DNA of 58,279 nt from a virus. Location of the stretch: positions 1 through 58,279 of the IMG/VR virus record IMGVR_UViG_3300025889_000139; one strand, written 5' to 3'. The position numbers were made by a program, and so were the translations under genes. The notes under the pieces were generated by a model. That model saw only the letters and a program-made list of their open reading frames with translations. It was not told the origin of the DNA and ran no database searches. Positions 15,925-24,752 of the stretch are shown here, piece after piece. Each line of letters begins with the position of its first letter. The first letter of the stretch is position 1.

Positions 15925-17397
15925 ATGCCTCGTTTGAGTTTATACCAAGCAAATAGAAATAATGACTACACTTTTTTTGACCGTTTAGTTAGCGAACAGA
16001 TGACTCTGGGCGCTACTGCCATCATGATTCATAAATATCTTGGAACGCCGAAATCCACAGTGGATAGCGATGACTTATCACAGCCAAGTTATAACACACA
16101 AAGCGAACTGAACATCCAAGATTTACTATTATTGGAGAACAGGGACCGTGTGTATGAAGAAGATGTATATGAACTCCGTGGGCATTATACTGTACCAGAT
16201 ATGGATATGTCCAATGAGCAGTTCGGTCTATTCATCAGTAACGAAAACCTAAACTTTGTTTTTCATCTCAACGATATGGTTGAGCGTATGGGCAGAAAGA
16301 TTATGCCTGGTGATGTATTGGAACTCCCACACCTCACGGACTTTTGGGCACTTGACGATAGTGTTCCAGTAGCACTAAAAAGATATTATGTGGTAGAAGA
16401 TGCAAGCCGTGCTGGCGAAGGTTATTCACCAACGTGGTATCCTCACCTATGGCGTGTTCGTGTGAAACCAATGGTGGATAGCCAAGAATACTCACAAATA
16501 TTGGATAAGATTGTTGACGGGACGGGCAATGAAAGCCTACGGGACTTGCTAAGTGTTTATAACCAAGAGTTGGCTAATAATCAAGCAGTAGTTGCCCAAG
16601 CAGAGGAAGAGGTTCCAGCAAGCGGTTATGATACTTCACAACTATATGTTATTCCATCAACTGGCGAGACACCATTTGAGTATGCTGACCCAGAAAGCGA
16701 TACACCAGTTGCAAATGGTTGGACTGATGGTTATCTAACAGGTGACGGTCTTGCTCCAAACGGACACAATGTAACAAGCGGAACAACATTCCCAGATAGT
16801 CCAAGCGATGGTGATTATGCGTTGCGTTTGGATTATCTACCAAACAGATTATTCAGGTACAACGGAACACGATGGGTCAAAGTTGAGAATATGGAAAGAA
16901 CTTCACTGACACCTGGTGACGGTCAGACACAGCGTGATACATTCGTGAATAATACAAACATCACATTTACGGATGATAACCGCCAGATTGACGAGCGTGT
17001 TTCTCTACACGAGGCATTGAGCTTACAGATTGATGCGGTATCAACATCAAGCACAGTATCAGCGAATACTGACCCAACCCCAACAAGACCAGTTTGGTCA
17101 AGCCCAGATGCTGGTGATTTAGGAACATTTAGTGAAGCAGCAGCATATTCTAAAACATTTGTAGCATCGGGCACAGGAACGATTACATATAGCGTTATTA
17201 CTGGAACATTACCTGGTGGTCTTACTCTATCTTCTAATGGAGTATTGAGCGGAACATTTGCCCAAGTATCGGTAAATACAGTATACCAGTTTGCTATTAG
17301 GGCAACAGACGATAATGGAACAGCGGATAGGTCATTCCGTATTACGGTGAATGATTATAATCCGTTTAGTTCTGAGTTTAGTAGCGAGTTTAACTAA
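15925..17397 (+). CDS. 14: Neck protein, gp14, with extra C-terminal domains
   Basis: A protein of 490 residues. The first 210 residues match marine T4-type gp14: MPRLSLYQANRNNDYTFFD, then ELNIQDLLLLENRDR, MGRKIMPGDVLELPHL, LKRYYVVEDASRAGEGYSPT and WYPHLWRVRVKPMVDSQEYS. T4 gp14 is 256 residues, so the rest is added. Residues about 290-325 carry a beta segment (RLFRYNGTRWVKVEN) also seen in sheath and fibre genes, and the last 90 residues are an Ig-like putative repeat (TITYSVITGTLPGGLTLSSN with FAIRATDDNG). The protein joins head and tail; the Ig-like domain may be surface exposed. AGGAG lies before the ATG. Confidence 0.85.
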   Translation: MPRLSLYQANRNNDYTFFDRLVSEQMTLGATAIMIHKYLGTPKSTVDSDDLSQPSYNTQSELNIQDLLLLENRDRVYEEDVYELRGHYTVPDMDMSNEQFGLFISNENLNFVFHLNDMVERMGRKIMPGDVLELPHLTDFWALDDSVPVALKRYYVVEDASRAGEGYSPTWYPHLWRVRVKPMVDSQEYSQILDKIVDGTGNESLRDLLSVYNQELANNQAVVAQAEEEVPASGYDTSQLYVIPSTGETPFEYADPESDTPVANGWTDGYLTGDGLAPNGHNVTSGTTFPDSPSDGDYALRLDYLPNRLFRYNGTRWVKVENMERTSLTPGDGQTQRDTFVNNTNITFTDDNRQIDERVSLHEALSLQIDAVSTSSTVSANTDPTPTRPVWSSPDAGDLGTFSEAAAYSKTFVASGTGTITYSVITGTLPGGLTLSSNGVLSGTFAQVSVNTVYQFAIRATDDNGTADRSFRITVNDYNPFSSEFSSEFN

Positions 17398-17406
17398 GGA
17401 AAAAAC

Positions 17407-17955
17407 ATGGCGGATACATCAAGAACACAAAGCGATTTATTGACTAATCTATTTCAGGACGGTCAAGCAGATGGAAGCATCACAGCACAAGATATGAGAG
17501 ATTTGATTGTAAGTCTAATCCCAAGCACAGGCTCTGGTCGTTTTACATCAAGTGCTGTTGTCAACATTACTTCTACGGGAGTATTCACAACTCCATCATC
17601 TGGAACAACAGCATTATCAAATAATACTTCCGACATTGATATGCCTCAAAATGGTAGGATTAGATATACAGGTCTAACAGATAGAAACTTTCTACTATCT
17701 GTATCTATTTCTGCGACGGTTGCAGGTAATAACCAAGATTTGCGCTTCCAACTAACTAAGAATGGTACTGGTATTACAGAATCAATAACATCAAGAACGT
17801 GGGGAACAGGAACAGATGTTGGTTCATTGACTATCTTGTCTGGCGTTGTTCTTTCACAGAACGATTATATTGAGATTCAAGCAGCAAACGATACAAGTAC
17901 CAATGATATTACTATTACCAATGGTAGCATAAGCATGCACGGACATCTTACATAA
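17407..17955 (+). CDS. Virion-associated beta-sandwich protein
   Basis: A protein of 182 residues starting MADTSRTQSDLLTNLFQDGQ. The N-terminal helix with ADGSITAQDMRDLIVSL is typical of short phage fibre-base or head-fibre proteins. The C-terminal 120 residues are Thr/Asn/Ser-rich with strands RIRYTGLTDRNFLLSVSISA, DLRFQLTKNG and LSQNDYIEIQAANDT, the C1q/TNF-like jelly-roll pattern. AAGGAAA precedes the ATG, ten bases after gp14. It is probably a trimeric decoration on the neck or head. Fold is inference from the strand pattern. Confidence 0.7.
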   Translation: MADTSRTQSDLLTNLFQDGQADGSITAQDMRDLIVSLIPSTGSGRFTSSAVVNITSTGVFTTPSSGTTALSNNTSDIDMPQNGRIRYTGLTDRNFLLSVSISATVAGNNQDLRFQLTKNGTGITESITSRTWGTGTDVGSLTILSGVVLSQNDYIEIQAANDTSTNDITITNGSISMHGHLT

Positions 17956-17964
17956 GGATATCCA

Positions 17965-19206
17965 ATGCTTATAGAACAAATCATCAAGGAATATAAAGCA
18001 CAAGAGATAATGCTTTACGACAAATACCCACTAAAGGTATATGCCGTTGGGTCTTTGCGTAACTTAGAAAGTCTCGCATCCAATATTGGTGATTTGCGTG
18101 GAACAACTGTTGGTAAACAGATTTGGTTCTGGGATGCTATGAAAGCAGCACACAACGATGTCCAAGAAACTCTAAGACCTTACCAAGATGAGTATGGAAA
18201 CATTGGAACATATGATTTATATGTGTCCAAAGGTGAACCTGATTTACATGGTGCCGAATGGGAAGGTCATATGAACCAAGTACCAGGAACAGATTTACAT
18301 ATTGGTGTATATTCCCCATATAAGCGCCACAATGATCCATATGAAGATGGCACAATGCATTGGAAAGATGTAAACCAACACCTAAATCTACAACGAATGC
18401 TAAAAGTGAATGAAGATACACAAATACTTGACGAAGCAAGAATGGCTCCATTATTTCATTGGACCAAACTTGAGCGTTTCTTTAAGATTATGGACGAGGA
18501 TACACTAAAAGGTCGTTCCCAGATGAGTAAGTATAACATGAAAAAGACGCCGCCAAGTATTTCATTCACACGTGATTATCGCAGACAGTTTGTACCGGGT
18601 CAAGTAGGCACTACTATTGGCTTGATTATTGACCAACAGAAACTAAACCAAAACTACAAAATAGAACCCGCTGTGAATACTGTAAAAGATGTATCTTATG
18701 ATGATTTACGTGACCATGACAAAGAAACCGTAGATAAAGCAAGAGCGGGTGATGAAGATGCTATCAGAATGGCTAAATCCGTAGCATTCAATGGAACATT
18801 TCTTATTGATATTGTTAAAGGTTCTGCTGGAAGAGTAAACCGTTTTGAGAGTGAAGAACGTGTATACGCCGAAGAAATCCCAAATATCAGTAAGTATATT
18901 ACAGGTATTGCTCTGAACACGATGGCTCAAAGAAAAGATGGTGACTTGAGTGTAGGTAAAGAATACTTCCCAGGTTTCCAGTTTATCCAGTTGTTTAATC
19001 CATACAGAGAGCGTGGTTTTGATATGCGTAACGAAATGCTTGCTCAAGCAGAAAAAAACGGTTGGTATTTCTTCTTCGGTGGAAAGAAATATACACCACA
19101 AGAAATAAAATCCAGTATGATTAAATACTATAGTTTCCGCAAGAAAGATTATAGCGGATGGGTAGATATGATTAGGACTTGGGGATATCACCCAAGAATG
19201 GTATAA
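17965..19206 (+). CDS. Phage protein with ADP-ribosyltransferase-like motifs
   Basis: A protein of 413 residues. Residues about 1-140 are alpha/beta of unknown type. From residue 160 the order is LFHWTKLERFFKIMDEDTLK, PPSISFTRDYR, IGLIIDQQKLNQNYKI and FESEERVY: a His in HWT, a Ser/Thr pair in ISFTR, and an acidic EERV. This is the layout of the H-S/Y-E class of ADP-ribosyltransferase folds (DarT-like and related). Genes of this look are frequent in T4-like phages without known role. It lies between neck genes gp14 and gp15 under late control, so the product may be a virion protein delivered into the host. Enzyme activity is inference. Confidence 0.55.
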   Translation: MLIEQIIKEYKAQEIMLYDKYPLKVYAVGSLRNLESLASNIGDLRGTTVGKQIWFWDAMKAAHNDVQETLRPYQDEYGNIGTYDLYVSKGEPDLHGAEWEGHMNQVPGTDLHIGVYSPYKRHNDPYEDGTMHWKDVNQHLNLQRMLKVNEDTQILDEARMAPLFHWTKLERFFKIMDEDTLKGRSQMSKYNMKKTPPSISFTRDYRRQFVPGQVGTTIGLIIDQQKLNQNYKIEPAVNTVKDVSYDDLRDHDKETVDKARAGDEDAIRMAKSVAFNGTFLIDIVKGSAGRVNRFESEERVYAEEIPNISKYITGIALNTMAQRKDGDLSVGKEYFPGFQFIQLFNPYRERGFDMRNEMLAQAEKNGWYFFFGGKKYTPQEIKSSMIKYYSFRKKDYSGWVDMIRTWGYHPRMV

Positions 19207-19207
19207 G

Positions 19208-20626
19208 ATGGCGCAACAGTATTTTTATAGTCAACAAATCCGTAGGTTCTTACTACAAATCAGTCGTGTATTCAGTAACTTTCAGGTTGAGTATGGAAAA
19301 GACGATGCGGGTAATCAGGTGTTGAGAACGGTTCCTGTTCGTTATGGTGATGCGAGTAAAGTTGTAAATGCTATCATTAGACAGAACAGTGAGAACGCAA
19401 CAATACCAACTCCTATGATGAGCTTTTATATAACAGCGTTGGATTATAAACGTGATTGGGTACAGGAACCACATCACGTGGACAAGTTAAATGTTCGCCA
19501 GAGAGACTATGACGAAAACACCGGACAACTAACAACATCACAAGGTAATGCTTTTACCATTGAGAGACTTATGCCTGTTCCATACGATATGAAAATCAAC
19601 GTCGATATATGGACCAGTAACACAAGTCAGAAGTTGCAGCTTATGGAACAGATTGCGTGGATTTTTAATCCATCTCTTGAGATACAATCAACAGATAACT
19701 ACTTGGATTGGACTTCCCTCACAAGAATGGAGTTAGTTGGTAACACTTGGACAAATAGAAGCGTCCCAACTGGTACTGATGATAGCATTGATATTATGAC
19801 TTTCAACTTCAATATTCCAATCTGGATTAGTCCACCAGCAAAACAGAAACGCCTTGGTGTTATTAGAAGCATCGTTGCAAGTGTTTACGATGAGAGTGGT
19901 GATTTTGATGACGGTGTTATTGATAGCGGATTGCTCATTGGTAAGCGTGTAAGAACATCTTGGAACAACCATAGTATTTTCCTACTGAACGGTGAGGTAA
20001 CGTTGAAGGACCATACCGCAACATACACTGACCAGAACGATACGCTGGATAGTGGAACACCGACACAAGTCGGTGATAACAATGTGAAATGGCGTGAGCT
20101 ATTGGAGAGCTACGGTGATTTCCAAAATGGTATTTCACAACTACGTATTGACTTGGAAGATGGAACAGAAGTTATCGGCACAGTAAGCTACCATCCAAGT
20201 AATGATTATAAACTACTGTTCAACGCAGACGCTGATACTATCCCAACAAACAGTCTAAATGCCGTTGATAAGATTATTGACCCGTTACAGAGTGGACCTG
20301 GCGCTGGATTACCAACAGCGCAACCAGGTCAAAGATACTTGATTATCCGTGATATCGGTGATAGCAACAACTTTGATGGACCAGATGCATGGAAAGGTGT
20401 CGGGTATGACCAAGACAGTGCTTTGGGTGATTTCGTAGCGAGTGCTAACGATATTATCGAATACGATGGTGATAAGTGGACCGTGGCTTTTGATGCGAGC
20501 GCGGTATCATCAACACAGTATGTAACAAACACCACCACAGGCATCCAATATAAATGGGATGGCACCGAATGGCTATTGAGTTATCAAGGTATGCACACAT
20601 CTGGAAATTGGGCCATCATTATCTAA
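19208..20626 (+). CDS. 15: Tail completion and sheath stabiliser, gp15
   Basis: A protein of 472 residues. The first 230 residues parallel T4 gp15: QQYFYSQQIRRFLLQISRVF with SNFQVEY, RTVPVRYGDASK, PTPMMSFYITALDYKRDWVQ, YDMKINVDIWTSNTSQKLQL, QIAWIFNPSLEIQ and NFNIPIWISPP. T4 gp15 is 272 residues and forms the terminal ring of the tail. The extra 200 residues are beta-rich and include two segments of the type IEYDGDKWTVAFD and YKWDGTEWLLSY, which recur in gp14 and gp18. Start follows the upstream stop by one base, so translation is coupled. Confidence 0.85.
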   Translation: MAQQYFYSQQIRRFLLQISRVFSNFQVEYGKDDAGNQVLRTVPVRYGDASKVVNAIIRQNSENATIPTPMMSFYITALDYKRDWVQEPHHVDKLNVRQRDYDENTGQLTTSQGNAFTIERLMPVPYDMKINVDIWTSNTSQKLQLMEQIAWIFNPSLEIQSTDNYLDWTSLTRMELVGNTWTNRSVPTGTDDSIDIMTFNFNIPIWISPPAKQKRLGVIRSIVASVYDESGDFDDGVIDSGLLIGKRVRTSWNNHSIFLLNGEVTLKDHTATYTDQNDTLDSGTPTQVGDNNVKWRELLESYGDFQNGISQLRIDLEDGTEVIGTVSYHPSNDYKLLFNADADTIPTNSLNAVDKIIDPLQSGPGAGLPTAQPGQRYLIIRDIGDSNNFDGPDAWKGVGYDQDSALGDFVASANDIIEYDGDKWTVAFDASAVSSTQYVTNTTTGIQYKWDGTEWLLSYQGMHTSGNWAIII

Positions 20627-20641
20627 CACTGTAAATACAGT

Positions 20642-21103
20642 ATGATAAAGAGTGCTGGGGCATTATTCTATTGCTCATCAACAAAACGATACCTATTCTT
20701 ATTACGAGATAATCACCCAAGATATGAAAATACTTGGTGCTTTCCAGGTGGCAAGATGAAGAAAGGTGAGAGTGAGTTTGACGGGGCTTTACGGGAGTTA
20801 CGTGAAGAACTTGGTATCAACGTAGATGCAAAAGGTTCATTCTCAACATTACTCGGTAGGTCTATCCCATATATAAAAACTATCCCCATAGAAAAGTTCA
20901 CCAGTGAAGATGGTAAGTTTGAGTACCACACTTATGTTTTCGTGGTAGAGAATGAGTTTATGCCTATTCTAAATCATGAACATAAAGGATATTGTTGGAC
21001 TAAGCTCCGTGGTTGGCCCAAGCCGTTACATCCTGGCGTATTCAGTACATTGAATGAGAAATCTATTAGGAAAAAACTACTGTCTATTGAACAAGAGTTT
21101 TAA
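20642..21103 (+). CDS. Nudix hydrolase
   Basis: A protein of 153 residues with a complete Nudix box: GGKMKKGESEFDGALRELRE followed by ELGI, fitting GX5EX7REUXEEXGU. Upstream FLLRDNHPRYENTWCFPGGK is the usual approach to the box. Nudix enzymes hydrolyse nucleoside diphosphate derivatives (oxidised NTPs, NDP-sugars, Ap4A or RNA caps); the substrate cannot be read here. It follows gp15 by 15 bases and lies next to a glycan-type gene, so an NDP-sugar role is one possibility. GTAAATA ends four bases before the ATG and there is no clear ribosome-binding site. The 3' end overlaps the convergent gene by 20 bases. Confidence 0.9.
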   Translation: MIKSAGALFYCSSTKRYLFLLRDNHPRYENTWCFPGGKMKKGESEFDGALRELREELGINVDAKGSFSTLLGRSIPYIKTIPIEKFTSEDGKFEYHTYVFVVENEFMPILNHEHKGYCWTKLRGWPKPLHPGVFSTLNEKSIRKKLLSIEQEF

Positions 21104-21611
21104 ACCTATCCCAACTGATATGATGAAAATTGGTATGCCATCTTAACCTTTCTGGGACTTGCTGGTTACCACTCGCCGATACCAAAACAAAATCTGTATC
21201 ATCATATACATCAACTACAGTTGATATATTCGCTCCTTGTTTATCGGTAAGGTCTTCCATACCAAATATAAACAATGTCTCAAACTTATAGAATGCCGCC
21301 ACGTATATAAGTGATGCTGGTCTGGAAAGCATTGGTCTGTATGGTATGGTGTTCTCGTTACCTTTGTGTTCGTATGTTTTATCATGTACCGTGAAATCCG
21401 CTTGCTCATAAGAGAATGTTGGGTAGGGTAGGCTCATATGCTTTAAAGGTAAGTCAGTTGGACCAGCAAAGCACAATCCAATATACGATGTGTTCTTGTA
21501 TTTGATGTTATTTTTTATCTGGATTGGTGTGCGGATTTTCTTACCATTCTTTATGGTAAGTTCATATATACGCTCGCCTTTATAGGTATCCACATATTGT
21601 TTAGTTAGCAT
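21084..21611 (-). CDS. DUF115-like or glycan-related protein (copy C, divergent)
   Basis: A protein of 175 residues. The middle, MLSRPASLIYVAAFYKFETL followed by FIFGMEDL, parallels the LAC..YFLGFD core of the proteins at 15283-15888 and 27555-28256 (small residue, helix, then I/F-x-GF/M-D/E-D). The N-terminal GNG motif is absent, so it is either a divergent member or a truncated one. The gene directly follows the tail-fibre gene on the same strand; the fibre stop TAA forms part of a TAAATA box four bases before the ATG. Such placement suggests a role in fibre or receptor-glycan chemistry. Low certainty on family. Confidence 0.5.
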   Translation of the reverse strand: MLTKQYVDTYKGERIYELTIKNGKKIRTPIQIKNNIKYKNTSYIGLCFAGPTDLPLKHMSLPYPTFSYEQADFTVHDKTYEHKGNENTIPYRPMLSRPASLIYVAAFYKFETLFIFGMEDLTDKQGANISTVVDVYDDTDFVLVSASGNQQVPERLRWHTNFHHISWDRFKTLVQ

Positions 21612-21618
21612 ATGCTAT

Positions 21619-22716
21619 TTAGAGGCGACCAACAACCACCTCAATAAGTCCTGTTTCGCCTTCAAAGTCTTCCAATGCTTTACCAATGACTTGACCCATT
21701 TGTGGATTTTCTTCGGCACGGGCTGTACCATCACCGTTGGAAACCATCATATCACCTTTACGGACTGTGCCTGTAACTTTACAAGGGGCACGACCTGAAA
21801 GTGCTACAGCAGCAAGAAACTCACCTGTTTGTGTTGAGTTCATCAAGTGGGCTGGGGCTGTTGATACGATACCAGCAATACGCTTATCACCATCAATAGT
21901 TGATACTGTTACTTCATGTTTGCCGCCGAATGAAAGAACTGTTCCGTTTTCATAATCGGCGTCTGCTACATAGTTTTCCGCCAAGTCAGCGTATTGTGCT
22001 TTTGTTGCTACACCGTGGAACTGTGCGGCGTACATATTAGTCCACATATCAGTAGGTGAACCGACATTTTGGATAGTGGATGTTGCTGATGGTAGGATAT
22101 CACCAGACGAATCAATGGTTATGTTATTATTTAAAACAATGTCATCATTAGCGTGATTTATAACAATATTATCGACAAACCCAAGAGAACTACCAGCACC
22201 TATTTTTAATTTATCATTATCACTATTATCTATACCCATGAGATAAGTTATATTAGATGCTTGTATGTAATATCTCATAAATGCATCGCCGGCTGATGAG
22301 GAAATAACATTTGCTGAAAAATACGCATCCGCGCTTGACGATGTTGAATTTTGCGTAGCCGATATCGATATATCAAACCCATCATTTTTAGACGTAGAAA
22401 TACCGTTTAACATAGTAGTATTACCATCAATGATGGTCATTATAGTAGTTCCATCTGCTACAAAAGAAATTGTCCCGTTTGATCCTGTATCTGTTATAGT
22501 AATATTCGTATTGCCTTCAGTAATTGCATTTGCAGAAATACCACCAAGTTCCTGTTGTACGAATGCTGTTGTAGCAATCTGTGTTGTGTTTGTTGTTGTA
22601 GCAGCAGTTGGTGCCGTTGGTGTTCCTGTGAAAGCAGGTGATGCTAATCCAGCAAATGTTTCGCCACCACCTGTTGTTACTGCTTCATCTTGTGCGCTAA
22701 TAATAATCTGACCCAT
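21619..22716 (-). CDS. Tail fibre protein (C-terminal type 1)
   Basis: A protein of 365 residues. The N-terminus has LASPAFTGTPTAPTAATTTN followed by TTAFVQQELGG, the common phage fibre repeat. The C-terminus (about residues 235-365) is a conserved fibre-tip domain: ILPSATSTIQNVGSPTDMWT, then YADLAENYVADADYENGTVL and KVTGTVRKGDMMVSN, ending GLIEVVVGRL. The same domain ends the 928-residue fibre at 24753-27539, with over 100 bp of very similar DNA. The ATG overlaps the upstream fibre stop (TAATG), so the two fibre genes are coupled. Confidence 0.85.
   Translation of the reverse strand: MGQIIISAQDEAVTTGGGETFAGLASPAFTGTPTAPTAATTTNTTQIATTAFVQQELGGISANAITEGNTNITITDTGSNGTISFVADGTTIMTIIDGNTTMLNGISTSKNDGFDISISATQNSTSSSADAYFSANVISSSAGDAFMRYYIQASNITYLMGIDNSDNDKLKIGAGSSLGFVDNIVINHANDDIVLNNNITIDSSGDILPSATSTIQNVGSPTDMWTNMYAAQFHGVATKAQYADLAENYVADADYENGTVLSFGGKHEVTVSTIDGDKRIAGIVSTAPAHLMNSTQTGEFLAAVALSGRAPCKVTGTVRKGDMMVSNGDGTARAEENPQMGQVIGKALEDFEGETGLIEVVVGRL
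21986..22105 (-). repeat. Fibre-tip DNA repeat, copy 1
   Basis: About 120 bases nearly identical to 25138-25252, covering the codons for IQNVGSPTDMWTNMYA to QYADLAENY. This is far more conserved than the surrounding fibre sequence and could act as a recombination site between fibre genes. Confidence 0.75.
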
Positions 22717-24710
22717 TATACTTCCTCATATGTTACACTTGCTCGCCACGATATTGTGTGGGCGGCGACACCAGTAACTGTGAATACCAGTGCGTCATTT
22801 GCATCGTCAGCAGAAACAGCAACATCCCAGTTTGTATCGTCTTCATTAAAGATTGTTTTTACAGAGCCACCCAATGTTGTTGTTCCACCTATATTCTCAA
22901 TAACACCTTCAAGTTTATATCCAGCAGTATTACCGGCAACATCTGTTCTTCTCCCAGCAATAAGTGCCGTGAATGCCCATACCTTACCAGACGCAATAGA
23001 TAGTCTCGTTGATGAACCATCTACAAATAGTTCAGTTGGTGTTGCGTTTGTTGTTGTGTTATAGACTGATGTGTGAACTGTTGCGCCATTTAGTGTCCAC
23101 TTATACGGATCGTATGTAGCAACAGTTGTTGCGTCAATATTAACCTCAATAGAACCTGTTCCAGCATCCGTTATTGCGATATAAGAATCACCAGCATCAA
23201 TACGGTTATCGGATGCTTGTGTTAGAGCATTCCAACCAGAACCACTATAAACTTCAATGTTACCAGTAGATGTATTCCAGCGTGTCATACCAGTTGCTGG
23301 TGATCCTGGTCTTTCACCAGTTAGACCAACGGGTAGAATAATAGAATCGGTGGAGTTGATATGAACAGTCGCACCAGCAGATGGAGCCGCAGTACCAAAA
23401 CCGACATTACCACTTGAGCCTTCTACGAAGATAGCATTTGCTTCACCAGATGCTTCAATACGAGTATTCACATCTGCGCCAGCCTCGTTGATTGCTATTT
23501 CAGATGCTGCTTGACCTTCAATAATAAAGGCACCAGAATCAGACTGCATCGTGTTTCCGTTGATAGTTAGGTTATCAACTGTTAGCGTAGTTAGTGTACC
23601 AAGACTTGTAACGTTTGATTGTGCGGCTGTGGTTAGTGTACCAGCAATATTTGATGCGGTTAGTGTATTAGTTGATGGATTGTATGTAAACTCACCAGTT
23701 CCACTATCAAAGTTGATACCAAAGTTACCAGAAGCATCACCTGTTGTGTCTACTAAAGCAACCTTGAATGCTGAAGCGGTTGATGATGCAGTCATATAAT
23801 GATCGACCCCATCCGCTAAACTACCTGTTGAAATGTTTGCGGCTGTTAGTGAAGTTAGGTTTGCACCCGACCCAGCGGCATATGTAGTCCCAGTAAGATT
23901 TGCCATATCGTGAGTATGACTGTCGTTAGCAACAACAGTATTCGTAATAGTTACATTACCTGAACCATCAATGTTCACAGCGTCCGAACTTACATCACCA
24001 GACATAGTGATTGTTCTTGTTGTAGACCACGCATCAGCAGTGTCAGCATTACCGACGACATTAGCTACTGTTAGTGTATTTGTTGATGGATTGTATGTGA
24101 ACTCCGCATCACCACCACCATCTTTTATAAAGTTTGAGTTTCCAGATACTGCTGAAGCAGAATCGATAAACACCATCTTATAAGCAGTATTACCAGAGTC
24201 TCCGGCAATATACGTCTGAACACCTTGTGCTAGGTTTCCTGTGCTGATGTTTGCGGCTGTTAGTGAAGTTAGAGATGAGCCATCACCACTAAATCCTGTC
24301 TGGGCATATATCGTATTACCACGAAGATCACCATAACCAGTAATAGTCACATCACCAGCAGTTCCACCAGTTTCAGCAGTGTCACCGATAACAGCAAACT
24401 CATCAGCACTTTCATCCCAAATGAAACCAACGTTAGTTGATGTGCCACGCTCAACGATGAAACCAGCGTCAGCACTTGGTGTACCTGTTTCAGTAGAACT
24501 CAAGTATAGAAGGGGGTCTTCGATAACTGTGTTTGTTGTGGAAAGAGTTGTAGTGGTTCCTTGAACAGTCAAGTTACCAGTGATAATCATATTACTGTTG
24601 TATGTAATATCGTCTTCTAGTTTGGCACCAGTTACTTCGCCTGTACCGATTTTAGCCTGTACAACTTCGCCGTCTGTAATTTGATCACGTTTGATTCTCG
24701 TAACTGCCAT
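22716..24710 (-). CDS. Tail fibre protein (long, repeat-rich)
   Basis: A protein of 664 residues. The N-terminus MAVTRIKRDQITDGEVVQAK is a typical attachment segment of marine phage fibres. The body is repetitive beta structure with motifs such as NPSTNTLTVANVVGNADTAD and LTAANISTGNLAQGV, recurring in several copies. Near residue 470 is GNIEVYSGSGWNALTQ, and the end (LSIASGKVWAFTALIAGRR, then AGYKLEGVIENIGG) is a known fibre C-terminal fold. GGAG precedes the ATG and a late box is 22 bases upstream. It forms a coupled pair with the gene at 21619-22716. Confidence 0.85.
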   Translation of the reverse strand: MAVTRIKRDQITDGEVVQAKIGTGEVTGAKLEDDITYNSNMIITGNLTVQGTTTTLSTTNTVIEDPLLYLSSTETGTPSADAGFIVERGTSTNVGFIWDESADEFAVIGDTAETGGTAGDVTITGYGDLRGNTIYAQTGFSGDGSSLTSLTAANISTGNLAQGVQTYIAGDSGNTAYKMVFIDSASAVSGNSNFIKDGGGDAEFTYNPSTNTLTVANVVGNADTADAWSTTRTITMSGDVSSDAVNIDGSGNVTITNTVVANDSHTHDMANLTGTTYAAGSGANLTSLTAANISTGSLADGVDHYMTASSTASAFKVALVDTTGDASGNFGINFDSGTGEFTYNPSTNTLTASNIAGTLTTAAQSNVTSLGTLTTLTVDNLTINGNTMQSDSGAFIIEGQAASEIAINEAGADVNTRIEASGEANAIFVEGSSGNVGFGTAAPSAGATVHINSTDSIILPVGLTGERPGSPATGMTRWNTSTGNIEVYSGSGWNALTQASDNRIDAGDSYIAITDAGTGSIEVNIDATTVATYDPYKWTLNGATVHTSVYNTTTNATPTELFVDGSSTRLSIASGKVWAFTALIAGRRTDVAGNTAGYKLEGVIENIGGTTTLGGSVKTIFNEDDTNWDVAVSADDANDALVFTVTGVAAHTISWRASVTYEEV

Positions 24711-24731
24711 CTAAATCTCCACTGTTTCTAA

Positions 24732-24739
24732 TATTTATC
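24732..24739 (-). promoter_or_regulatory. Late promoter box for fibre operon
   Basis: GATAAATA on the minus strand, 22 bases before ATG 24710, between the two long fibre genes. Confidence 0.7.
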
Positions 24740-24752
24740 CAAAACAGAAAGA

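Noticed and set aside
22716-24710. The two coupled fibre genes as one gene broken by a frameshift
   Set aside because: The first ends in a complete fibre C-terminal domain and the second begins with a proper fibre repeat at a TAATG coupling site, so both look intact.
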